DNA of 64,000 bases from Brucellaceae bacterium (GTDB taxonomy: Bacteria; Pseudomonadota; Alphaproteobacteria; Rhizobiales; Rhizobiaceae), in NCBI GenBank assembly GCA_020637755.1, contig JACKJW010000004.1, forward strand, positions 91,429 to 155,428, read 5' to 3'. Both the position numbers and the translations under genes were made by a program. Below the pieces are notes generated by a model, which saw nothing but the letters and a program-made list of their open reading frames with translations, made no database searches and was not told the DNA's origin. Below are positions 24,617 through 31,946 of the stretch, one piece after another. The first letter of the stretch is position 1. Each line of letters opens with the position of its first letter.

Positions 24617-25035
24617 CCCTTCCAGGACGGCAGCTTTTCGCGCTGACGGCTGCCGCCACACTGTTGGGCGCTGCGCCTGCGGCCATGGGCGCCGGGGCAA
24701 AATGCCCGGTCGTTTCTTCGCAGGACTGGCAGGCCTGGTTGGCCCCGACTCCCTTTTCGAACCGCAAGCTGATGCTGCATGTGCGCGGGACTGTGACCCT
24801 GCCGACGCCGGGCTATGATGTGAGGCTGGTTGAAGGCCCGATCACGCGTTCAATCCCACCCATCCAGACCGTGTGGCTTCAGGTGCGCTCTCCCGGCGCG
24901 GAGACCGTGGCGCAGGTCCTGTCCACTCAATCTGTCAGCATCATCATGCGCGGGTTTGAGACCTACAAGTCTGTGCGAATTCTTTGCGGGAACACGCCGC
25001 TGCGTGAATTTTCCGACGTGCCGCAGCTGAAATAG
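24613..25035 (+). CDS. Small exported protein, member 2 of the tandem paralog pair
   Basis: The 140-residue protein has a Sec-type signal (RQLFALTAAATLLGAAPAAMGAGA). Its mature part parallels the upstream gene: GYDVRLVEGPITRSIPP matches GWKVWLEEGIMTRSEPP, and YKSVRILCGNTPLREFSDV matches YRAIRVMDGETPLAQFKDL. The genes overlap by 4 bp. It has two cysteines that its partner lacks. The pair looks like an ancient tandem duplication of a periplasmic domain of unknown function, perhaps forming a heterodimer. Confidence 0.7.
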   Translation: MTLPGRQLFALTAAATLLGAAPAAMGAGAKCPVVSSQDWQAWLAPTPFSNRKLMLHVRGTVTLPTPGYDVRLVEGPITRSIPPIQTVWLQVRSPGAETVAQVLSTQSVSIIMRGFETYKSVRILCGNTPLREFSDVPQLK

Positions 25036-25167
25036 GGCGTGCCGATCAGCACAGCCAGGCAAACCAACCCGCAACGTGCCTGCCTGGGGCCGGTTCTGCG
25101 CTGTCGCAGACCCGGCCTTTTGCCATGCGGGTGCCGCCGCCAGCGAAAAAAATCTGCCCCTCCCTTG

Positions 25168-25227
25168 AACGATATATCTTTTGCACGATATAGCATTGTG
25201 AAAGATATATCGTTGCATGGATATATC
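25168..25227. promoter_or_regulatory. PadR operator region: 14-bp inverted repeat and three GATATATC boxes
   Basis: The arms AACGATATATCTTT (25168-25181) and AAAGATATATCGTT (25201-25214) are perfect inverse copies, each containing the 8-bp palindrome GATATATC. A third GATATATC lies at 25220-25227, and a partial CGATATAG sits between the arms at 25186-25193. The cluster ends about 25 bp before the PadR start codon in an otherwise GC-rich region. This strongly suggests autoregulation by the encoded PadR protein. Confidence 0.65.
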
Positions 25228-25251
25228 AATAATCGGAAACAGGAGATGGTC

Positions 25252-25863
25252 ATGTTCAAACATGCCGCCGGCGGATGCCGGTCCCATTGGGAAATGATTG
25301 GCGGCGGATCGGGCCGCGGTCCGCGCGGGCGGGCAGGCGGGGAAGGGCGCGGCGGGCCGTTCGGGCGTCATCGCGGCGGACCCTTCGGCGGCGGGCGCGG
25401 CCCGCGCATGTTCGATCCCGGCGCCTTGCGCCTTGTCGTTCTCGGACTGATTGCGGAGGAACCGCGCCATGGCTACGATATCATCAAGGCGCTGGAAACG
25501 ACGTTCCTGGGAGCCTACAGCCCCAGCCCCGGCGCGATCTATCCGATGCTCCAGATGCTGGAGGAAGCTGATCTCGTCACCTCGGAAAAGGACGGCAACA
25601 AGCGTCTCTTCTCCATCACTGATGAGGGACGCGCCTACCTCGAAGACAATGCCGCGGAGCTTGCGCGTATCCATGAGCAGATGAGCGAATTTGCGGGACG
25701 CGCGGGCAGCGCCTCCGTGATCCAGGAGATGCGCGCGCTGCGGTCCGTCCTCAAGGACAGGCTGCGTGCCGAGGCGTGGGACAGCGCGCAGGTGGACGCG
25801 GTGCGTGACATCCTGCGCAAGGCGCGTGCGGAGATCGATGCGCTGACCGCGTCCGATGAATGA
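25252..25863 (+). CDS. PadR family transcriptional regulator
   Basis: The product (203 residues from the ATG at 25252, six bases after AGGAG) has a Gly/Arg/His-rich N-terminal segment (about residues 15-46). A PadR winged helix follows (LRLVVLGLIAEEPRHGYDIIKALETTF, SPGAIYPMLQMLEEADLV), then a helical C-terminal dimerisation domain. An ATG at 25246 is too close to the ribosome site. It is preceded by a cluster of GATATATC boxes. It has no same-strand partner: an inverted terminator and the convergent homocysteine methyltransferase gene follow, so its targets are likely itself plus genes elsewhere. Confidence 0.9.
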   Translation: MFKHAAGGCRSHWEMIGGGSGRGPRGRAGGEGRGGPFGRHRGGPFGGGRGPRMFDPGALRLVVLGLIAEEPRHGYDIIKALETTFLGAYSPSPGAIYPMLQMLEEADLVTSEKDGNKRLFSITDEGRAYLEDNAAELARIHEQMSEFAGRAGSASVIQEMRALRSVLKDRLRAEAWDSAQVDAVRDILRKARAEIDALTASDE

Positions 25864-25944
25864 CCCGGCGGCCGATGCCGTGCAGCCGGTCACAGCGTTC
25901 GTCAGGGACCGCGGCATGACACGCCGCTGGGCCGTCTGAAAACA

Positions 25945-25974
25945 AAACGCCGGCAATGCCTTGCCGGCGTTTTT
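25945..25974. terminator. Bidirectional intrinsic terminator
   Basis: AAACGCCGGCAA and TTGCCGGCGTTT form a perfect 12-bp stem with a 4-base loop, flanked by a T-run on the plus side and AAAACAAAA on the other, which reads as a T-rich tract on the minus strand. It lies between the convergent padR-type gene and the homocysteine methyltransferase gene and can terminate both. Confidence 0.9.
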
Positions 25975-26005
25975 CCATGCGGTGATTCATTCCGGCCGGG
26001 GCCGC

Positions 26006-27028
26006 TCAGCCCCGGCGGCGGCTTCCCCGGCGCTCGCGCGTGGCGCCGTCGCTGCCCGCGCCGCTTTCATCGGCGGACTTGTTCTTCATCGGGCCGACGC
26101 GCTCCACGATCTCGGCGATGGTCGGGCGGGATGCCCTGGCGTGGGTGTCGATGGCCTCGCGCATGGCGGCCAGATGCTCACAGCGCGTGCCGCAGCAGCC
26201 GCCGATGATGCGCGCACCGGCATCCATGGCGAGGCGGGCATAATCGGCCATCAGGTCCGGCGTGCCGGAATAGACAATCTCTGTGCCCTTGAACTCCGGC
26301 AGGCCGCAATTGGCTTTCACGACGATGGCGGCGTCCGGGTCCGCGCCTGACATGTCGAGCAGGGTCGACAGCATGTCGGAAGCACCCACGCCGCAATTGG
26401 CACCGACCGCGACCGGGCGCGATCCGGCATCGTCGGCCACATGGTGGATGTCTTTCGGGTGCAGGCCCATCATGGTGCGTCCGGCTGTGTCGAACGAGCC
26501 GGTGTAGACATAGGGCAGGCCGACCTTGACGGCAGCGGCTGCTGCTGCGCGGATTTCATCGGGCGCGCTCATGGTCTCGATCCATGCGACATCGACGCCG
26601 CCGTCCTTCAGGCCCTGCATCTGCTCAGCAAAGGCGGACACGGCGTCGTCATAGGTCAGCGCACCCAAGGGCTGGAGCAGCTCACCTGTCGGGCCGACCG
26701 AACCGGCCACGATCACCTTGCGCGGGGCCTTGTCGGCGACGGCACGGGCGATCTGCGCGCCCTTCATGTTGAGCTCGTGCACGCGGTCCTGGCCATTGTG
26801 CAGCTTCAGGCGATGGCGTGTGCCGCCGAAGGTGTTGGTGAGGATGATGTCGGATCCGGCATCGACAAAGTCCTGGTGCAGCTTGGTGATGCGATCGGGA
26901 TGATCGGCATTCCAATATTCCGGCGCGTCGCCCGATTCCAGACCCATGGCGAAGAGGTTGGTGCCGGTGGCGCCATCGGCAAGCAGAACGGGCTTTTCGG
27001 CCAGAAGGGCGGAAAGGGCGTCGGTCAT
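26006..27028 (-). CDS. Homocysteine S-methyltransferase, BHMT family; probable homocysteine module of split methionine synthase
   Basis: The 340-residue barrel has the zinc ligands of the homocysteine S-methyltransferase family: C212 in GANCGVG and C278/C279 in GGCCGT, plus LADGATGTNLF and TNTFGGTRHRL. Members use betaine, S-methylmethionine, or in MetH methylcobalamin as methyl donor. The annotation 'betaine-homocysteine methyltransferase' is plausible. The same operator as the pterin-binding methyltransferase gene and a similar basic tail (TRERRGSRRRG at the C-terminus) instead suggest it accepts methyl from the corrinoid protein. The ATG at 27028 starts the conserved fold; a longer frame to 27094 runs through the operator. 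Confidence 0.87.
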   Translation of the reverse strand: MTDALSALLAEKPVLLADGATGTNLFAMGLESGDAPEYWNADHPDRITKLHQDFVDAGSDIILTNTFGGTRHRLKLHNGQDRVHELNMKGAQIARAVADKAPRKVIVAGSVGPTGELLQPLGALTYDDAVSAFAEQMQGLKDGGVDVAWIETMSAPDEIRAAAAAAVKVGLPYVYTGSFDTAGRTMMGLHPKDIHHVADDAGSRPVAVGANCGVGASDMLSTLLDMSGADPDAAIVVKANCGLPEFKGTEIVYSGTPDLMADYARLAMDAGARIIGGCCGTRCEHLAAMREAIDTHARASRPTIAEIVERVGPMKNKSADESGAGSDGATRERRGSRRRG

Positions 27029-27064
27029 GGGATCGGTCCTGTCAGGAAATCGGAAATTGAATAA

Positions 27065-27088
27065 CGATATAAAGAAATCTTTATGTCG
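27065..27088. promoter_or_regulatory. Palindromic operator matching that of the pterin-binding methyltransferase gene
   Basis: CGATATAAAGA and TCTTTATGTCG flank a 2-base centre, a 24-bp dyad with one mismatch. It lies 37 bp before the homocysteine methyltransferase ATG. Its core ATAAAGA-nn-TCTTTAT is identical to that at 13684-13705, so the two genes are very likely controlled by the same repressor, probably a methionine-cycle regulator encoded elsewhere. Confidence 0.65.
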
Positions 27089-27106
27089 ATGCAAGGCGGT
27101 GACGTG

Positions 27107-27457
27107 TCACATGGACAGTCCGATGCGTTCCGCCAGCCAAACGGCGGCCGTATAGAGCAGGATTGTCAGGAGAGAGCCGCTTGCCAGCGAGAGCCAGAAC
27201 CCGTAGCCGGAGCGCAGCATCCAAGGGACCAGCGCGAACATCGGCAGGGACGGCAGGACCAGCCACAGGGTCGCGGAGGCGTGGTCGGCGATGCGGATCA
27301 CGTTCCCGGTGTCACGCCAGATCCAGATCATGGTGAGGATGGAGATCAGCGGCAGCGAGGCAATCAGCGCGCCAAAGCCCGGATTGCGCCTTGAAACCTC
27401 GGATGCCAGGCCGATGATGACACCCGACACCGCGCACTTGACCAGAAACCACAACAT
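27107..27457 (-). CDS. DUF3147 family small membrane protein
   Basis: The 116-residue protein consists of four membrane helices with short loops (MLWFLVKCAVSGVIIGLASEVSRRNPGFGALIASLPLISILTMIW at the start), the pattern of DUF3147 inner-membrane proteins. Function is unknown. It is upstream of, and codirectional with, the homocysteine methyltransferase gene, but the operator lies between them, so they are probably separate units. Confidence 0.8.
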   Translation of the reverse strand: MLWFLVKCAVSGVIIGLASEVSRRNPGFGALIASLPLISILTMIWIWRDTGNVIRIADHASATLWLVLPSLPMFALVPWMLRSGYGFWLSLASGSLLTILLYTAAVWLAERIGLSM

Positions 27458-27601
27458 GACAAGGCCCTCAGCCGATCCCGATAGGCTTGCATAGCACAGG
27501 CCGTGCCTGTCTTGGGGACTTGCCGAAAAGCCGACACCCGCCGGTGAGGGCAGGGCGCCAAGTGCGGGTTCACATGCAGCGGCCCGGTTCGTGTGCCCCG
27601 G

Positions 27602-28648
27602 TCAGGCCGCCTTGTGGGAGGCCGGGGTCACCATGGCCGCGATGACATCGTGGAAATTGAGCGTTCCGACCGGCGTGCCGGCTTCGTCCACCACGTGGGC
27701 CGTGGAGACGGAAGCATCGGTCATCGCCTTGGCCACTTCCTCCAGCACGGTTTCCCGGCCGATGGCCGGGCCTTGCGGTGCGGCACCGTCGAGCGGAGCC
27801 ATGACGGTGCGGGCAAGAATCACGCGGCCCCGGTTCACTTCCTTGACGAAGCTGGCGATGTAGTCATCGGCAGGTTTCAGCACGATCTGCTGGCCGGTGC
27901 CCTGCTGGATGATCTCGCCATCGCGCAGGATGGCGATCTTGTCACCGAGACGCAGGGCCTCATCGAGGTCATGGGTGATGAAGACGATGGTCTTGCGGAT
28001 TTCCTTTTGCAGGTCGAGCAGGACGGTCTGCATGTCCATGCGGATCAGCGGATCGAGGGCGGAAAAGGCCTCGTCCATCAGCAGGATTGGTGCGTCATTG
28101 GTGAGCGCTCGGGCCAGGCCCACACGCTGCTGCATGCCTCCGGAGAGCTGGTTGGGGTAGCTCGCCTCGAAACCGGACAGGCCGACGCGGTCGATCCAGC
28201 GGCGCGCTTCCTCTTCCTGCCTTGCGCGCGGCACGCCCTGGATTTCCAGACCGTAGACCGTGTTGTCCAGCACGGTGCGATGGGGCAGGAGCGCGAATTT
28301 CTGGAACACCATCGCCGTCTTGTGGCGGCGAAACTGGCGCAGTTGCTCGTGGTTCATCTTCACCACGTCCTCGCCGCCGACCAGCATCTCGCCGGCCGTC
28401 GGGTCGATGAGGCGGTTGATGTGGCGAATCAGCGTTGACTTGCCGGAGCCAGACAGGCCCATGACGACCTGGATGCCGCCCGCCGGCATTTCGATGTTGA
28501 TGTCTTTCAGGCCGAGCACATGGCCGTGCTGCTCGTTGAGCTCGGCCTTGGTCATGCCGGCCTTGACGGCTTCGACATATTTCTCCGGTTGCGGGCCGAA
28601 GATCTTGTAGAGGTTGCGGACCTCGATCGGGATTCCCTGCTCAGCCAT
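27602..28648 (-). CDS. proV: Glycine betaine/proline-type ABC transporter ATP-binding protein
   Basis: The 348-residue protein has Walker A GLSGSGKST, signature LSGGMQQRVGLARAL, Walker B ILLMDEAFSALDP, and a C-terminal CBS-like region (TVLEEVAKAMTDASVSTAHVVDEAG) as in ProV/OpuAA. It energises uptake of betaine-like osmolytes. AGGAGGT lies just before the ATG at 28648; the frame upstream to 28750 lies inside the permease gene. It overlaps the permease gene by 8 bp, so it is coupled to it. It is the last gene of the proX-proX-proW-proV unit. Confidence 0.93.
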   Translation of the reverse strand: MAEQGIPIEVRNLYKIFGPQPEKYVEAVKAGMTKAELNEQHGHVLGLKDINIEMPAGGIQVVMGLSGSGKSTLIRHINRLIDPTAGEMLVGGEDVVKMNHEQLRQFRRHKTAMVFQKFALLPHRTVLDNTVYGLEIQGVPRARQEEEARRWIDRVGLSGFEASYPNQLSGGMQQRVGLARALTNDAPILLMDEAFSALDPLIRMDMQTVLLDLQKEIRKTIVFITHDLDEALRLGDKIAILRDGEIIQQGTGQQIVLKPADDYIASFVKEVNRGRVILARTVMAPLDGAAPQGPAIGRETVLEEVAKAMTDASVSTAHVVDEAGTPVGTLNFHDVIAAMVTPASHKAA

Positions 28649-29528
28649 GGACGACCTCCTGATGCTTCTGGAGGCGCTTGCCGAAGGCCTGGCTGGCCCG
28701 GTCGAAGATGATGGCGATGCCGACAATGGCAAGGCCGTTGAAGACGCCAAGGGTGAAATACTGGTTGGCGATGGCTTTCAGCACCGGCTGGCCGAGGCCC
28801 TGTACGCCGATCATCGAGGCGACGACGACCATCGCGAGCGCCATCATGATGGTCTGGTTGATCCCTGCCATGATGGTGGGCAGGGCGAGCGGCATCTGCA
28901 CGTTCTTCAACTTCTGCCAGTTGGAGGACCCGAACGCATCGGCAGCTTCCAGCACGTCCTTGTCGACAAGCCGGATACCGAGATTGGTGAGCCGGATCAT
29001 CGGCGGAATGGCGTAGATCACCACGGCCAGCAGGCCCGGCACCTTGCCGATGCCAAGGAGCATGACGACCGGGATCAGATAGACGAAGCTCGGCATGGTC
29101 TGCATGACGTCGAGGATCGGGTTGATGACGGCCTGCACGCGGTTGGAGCGTGACATGGCGATGCCGATCGGGATGCCAATGATGATGGACAGGACCGTGC
29201 AGACGAAGGTCATGGAGATCGTCTTCATGGTGTCGTCCCACATGTCGAAGAACCCGATCAGCAGGAGGGTGACCACCGAGCCGATGGTGATCTTCCATGA
29301 GCGGCTGCCGAACCAGACAAGGCCGCCGATCAGGAGCAGGATCAGTGGCCAGGGCATTCCTGTCATGAACCGTTCGACATGGATCAGGAACCATTTCACC
29401 GGTTCAAAGAACAGTTCGATCGTATCGCCGTAGGCACGCGTGAAGTCGCGGAAGCCACTGTCGATCGATTTCTTCAAGGCCCTGAGCAGCTCGTCGTCGA
29501 GATGCGGAAAGGTCGTCAGCCAGTCCAT
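28641..29528 (-). CDS. proW: Glycine betaine/proline-type ABC transporter permease
   Basis: The 295-residue membrane protein has the ProW layout: an amphipathic N-terminal region, about six membrane helices and the permease signature near AADAFGSSNWQKLKNVQMPLALPTIMAG, which contacts the ATPase. It forms the channel for betaine-type osmolytes. It overlaps proV by 8 bp. A stable hairpin (29617-29641) separates it from the upstream binding-protein gene, so binding protein may be made in excess over permease. Confidence 0.93.
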   Translation of the reverse strand: MDWLTTFPHLDDELLRALKKSIDSGFRDFTRAYGDTIELFFEPVKWFLIHVERFMTGMPWPLILLLIGGLVWFGSRSWKITIGSVVTLLLIGFFDMWDDTMKTISMTFVCTVLSIIIGIPIGIAMSRSNRVQAVINPILDVMQTMPSFVYLIPVVMLLGIGKVPGLLAVVIYAIPPMIRLTNLGIRLVDKDVLEAADAFGSSNWQKLKNVQMPLALPTIMAGINQTIMMALAMVVVASMIGVQGLGQPVLKAIANQYFTLGVFNGLAIVGIAIIFDRASQAFGKRLQKHQEVVHG

Positions 29529-29616
29529 CCCGATCCCCCTTTTTCTCTTTCATTCCGGTTCAATCACGTGCGCTCCGGCCGGTATCCGCAGACACCATGG
29601 GGCACCATGAAACGAA

Positions 29617-29641
29617 GGAGGCGGGAACCGGTCCCGCCTCC
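29617..29641. terminator. Intercistronic hairpin between binding-protein and permease genes
   Basis: GGAGGCGGGA and TCCCGCCTCC form a perfect 10-bp stem with a 5-base loop, 10 bases after the binding-protein stop codon on the minus strand. The following sequence is only partly T-rich, so partial termination or 3'-end protection of the binding-protein message is likelier than complete termination. Confidence 0.65.
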
Positions 29642-29651
29642 CTTGCTTTCG

Positions 29652-30653
29652 TTATTTCAGCGAGGCCTTGATCTTTTCGGCAGCCTCGGCGGAGACCCAG
29701 GGGGTCCACACATCCTCATTGTTCTTCAGGAAGTATTCCGCGCCTTCCTCGCCATCGGCCTGGTTGTCGGTCATCCAGGCCAGCAGCTTGTTGACGGTGT
29801 CGTTCTTCCAGTTGCGCGCCTTTGCGTAGCCGAGCGCATCCGACGATTTTTCCGCCAGTTGCTTGGTCACGACGGTGTAGACGTCGGCTGCTGTCCAGGC
29901 ATTCTTCTTCGGGTCGGGGCAGGTGTCGACGCCCGTGCAACGGTCCCATTCGGCCTTGTCATGCTCGACGCCCTCGGAGAGCCGCACCATGTCGTACTTG
30001 CCGAGGATGGAGGTCGGCGCCCAATAGTAGCCGAGCCAGCCTTCCTTGCGTTCATAAGCCTTGGCGATGGAGCCGTCGAGACCTGCGGCCGAACCGGTGT
30101 CCACCAGAACGAAGTTCTTCTTCTCGCCCTCGAAAGCGGTGAACATCTGCTTCGTGGTGATCTGGCACTGCCAGCCCGACGGGCAATTGTGCACGGCGCC
30201 CTTGGCGGGGTCTTCCGGCGCCGGGAACAGTTCGGGATGGGCAAGCGCATCGTCAAACGTCTTGATCTCGGGATGCGCGTCGGCGAGGTATTTCGGGATC
30301 CACCAGCCCTCGACGCCACCGTCGGCCAGTGCCTGCGTCGTGACGATCAGGCGGCCTTCGTCGGTGGCCTGCTTCAGCGGCTCGCGCACGGCGTTGATCC
30401 ACAGTTCCGGGGCGATGTCCGGCTCACCCTTCTCGTTCATGGCGGTGAAGGTCGGCATGGTGTCGCCGGTCACGAGCTGGGCGTCGCAGCCATAGCCCTT
30501 CGAGAGAATCAGCTTGTCGATGTTGGCGAGCACTTCGGCCGATTGCCAGTTCATGTTGGCAATGGTCACTGTCCCGCATTCGGCATGGCCGGCCGTGGTG
30601 GCCAGGCCCATGAGGCCGGTGGCAAAAGCTGCCGTGGCGATCAATTTCTTCAT
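29652..30653 (-). CDS. proX: Glycine betaine-type ABC substrate-binding protein, copy 1 (permease-proximal)
   Basis: The 333-residue product has a signal peptide (MKKLIATAAFATGLMGLATTAGHA, cleaved before ECGTVTIANMNWQSAEVL) and the OpuAC/ProX-type fold with aromatic-rich binding segments (GGVEGWWIPKYLADAHP, GWLGYYWAPTSILGKYDMV). GGGAG lies eight bases before the ATG at 30653. A close paralog is encoded just upstream. It binds a quaternary amine such as glycine betaine, choline or proline betaine; which one cannot be decided from sequence. Confidence 0.9.
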   Translation of the reverse strand: MKKLIATAAFATGLMGLATTAGHAECGTVTIANMNWQSAEVLANIDKLILSKGYGCDAQLVTGDTMPTFTAMNEKGEPDIAPELWINAVREPLKQATDEGRLIVTTQALADGGVEGWWIPKYLADAHPEIKTFDDALAHPELFPAPEDPAKGAVHNCPSGWQCQITTKQMFTAFEGEKKNFVLVDTGSAAGLDGSIAKAYERKEGWLGYYWAPTSILGKYDMVRLSEGVEHDKAEWDRCTGVDTCPDPKKNAWTAADVYTVVTKQLAEKSSDALGYAKARNWKNDTVNKLLAWMTDNQADGEEGAEYFLKNNEDVWTPWVSAEAAEKIKASLK

Positions 30654-30941
30654 CAGTCGGACTCCCATCCAAGGCGCAATGTTCCCGATTGTCTCCGAAG
30701 CGGGCGTGCGCTGCCCCGTCCCGCTGCGGTCCGGCTGTCTGCCGGCATGCCCCGGCACACGTCATGCCGGCGAGAAAAGCGTTGCAGTTTCCCTAGCGGG
30801 ATGGGGCCATTTTTCGCGTCAATGCAACGGCGCAAATGCGTCATGGAGTGGCCAGTTTAAGTCTTCGCGCCCCGCAGCCCGGTTTGGGGCGGCGGAGCAA
30901 GGCAGGGGCCGGCAACAGCATGGTTCCGGCCCAGCGGCTGA
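30654..30941. other. 288-bp gap between the two binding-protein genes
   Basis: This stretch separates the tandem paralogs. A weak stem (CGCCCC at 30868-30873 with GGGGCG at 30886-30891) might act as a transcript end for the upstream copy. The rest could hold a separate promoter for copy 1. I see no open frame with a ribosome site and no clear operator. Confidence 0.4.
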
Positions 30942-31946
30942 TCATTTCATGGATGCCTTGACCTTTTCGGCGGCTTCCGGGGAAACCCATTTGGTCCAGA
31001 CGTCGGGCGAGGTCTTCAGGAAGTGCGTTGCGCCTTCTTCGCCGGTTGCCTGGTTGTCGCTCATCCAGGCCAGAAGCTTGTTGACCGTGGAATTGGGCCA
31101 GGAGCGGGCCTTCAGATAGTCCAGTGCGGGTCCGGCGCGATCGGCAAAGGATTTCGTGACGACCGTATAGACATCGGAGCTGGGCCAGGCGTTCTTCTTC
31201 GGCTCGGCGCAATCCAGCTGGGAGGTGCACTTGTCCCATTCCTCCTTGTCATGCTCCGCATTGAAGCCAAGCTTCACCATGTCGTACTTGCCGAGAATGG
31301 AGGTGGGTGCCCAGTAGTAGCCAAGCCAGCCCTGCTTGCGCTCATAGGCCTTGGCGATGGAGCCGTCGAGGCCCGCCGCAGAGCCGGTGTCGATCAGATC
31401 GAAGCCCTTTTCGGCAGCCTTGTGCGCCTTGAAGAAATTGCCGGTGGAAATCTGGCAGTTCCAGCCCGAGGGGCAATTGTGGACCGCGCCCTTGCCGGGG
31501 TCTTCGGGGGCGGGGAACAGTTCGGGATGCTTCAGCGCATCATCAATCGTCTTGATGTCCGGATTGGCCTCCGCGACGTATTTCGGGATCCACCATCCTT
31601 CCTCACCACCGTCCGAAAGGGATTCGGCAGCGTAGACGAGCTTGCCTTCGGCGACAGCCTTGTCGAGGGGTTCGCGCACGGCATTGATCCAGGCTTCCGG
31701 CGCCACGTCCGGCTCACCCTTTTCCATCATGGATGTCAGCGTCGGCATGGTGTCGCCTGGAACCAGTTCGACCTTGCAGCCATAACCTTCCTTCAGGATG
31801 ACATTGTCGATCTGCGCCAGAACCTCGGCCGACTGCCAGTTCATGTTGGCAATGGTGACCTTGCCGCATTCTGCTGCCGACGAGGCGGAAGCCAGTGCAA
31901 GGACAGAACCTGCGGCGATGAGGGTGGAAGCAAGAAGCTTCTTCAT
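30942..31946 (-). CDS. Glycine betaine-type ABC substrate-binding protein, copy 2 (promoter-proximal)
   Basis: The 334-residue paralog has a signal peptide (MKKLLASTLIAAGSVLALASASSAA before ECGKVTIANMNW) and aligns with copy 1 over its whole length. It keeps GGEEGWWIPKYVAEANP and GWLGYYWAPTSILGKYDMV. By eye about two thirds of positions are identical, with differences spread over the surface and in the segment around residues 205-235. Two binding proteins feeding one permease usually differ in affinity or substrate. This copy is first in the unit and so may be the most expressed. Confidence 0.9.
   Translation of the reverse strand: MKKLLASTLIAAGSVLALASASSAAECGKVTIANMNWQSAEVLAQIDNVILKEGYGCKVELVPGDTMPTLTSMMEKGEPDVAPEAWINAVREPLDKAVAEGKLVYAAESLSDGGEEGWWIPKYVAEANPDIKTIDDALKHPELFPAPEDPGKGAVHNCPSGWNCQISTGNFFKAHKAAEKGFDLIDTGSAAGLDGSIAKAYERKQGWLGYYWAPTSILGKYDMVKLGFNAEHDKEEWDKCTSQLDCAEPKKNAWPSSDVYTVVTKSFADRAGPALDYLKARSWPNSTVNKLLAWMSDNQATGEEGATHFLKTSPDVWTKWVSPEAAEKVKASMK

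Noticed and set aside
22202..24700. 832-codon open frame on the minus strand opposite the vWA gene
   Set aside because: It is antisense to a well-supported gene, has His/Arg/Gln-rich composition typical of reversed GC-rich coding sequence, and no family motifs.
26006..27028. Calling the gene simply betaine-homocysteine methyltransferase (bmt)
   Set aside because: The family also includes the MetH homocysteine module. The shared operator and basic tail fit a corrinoid-dependent role at least as well, so the narrower name was avoided.
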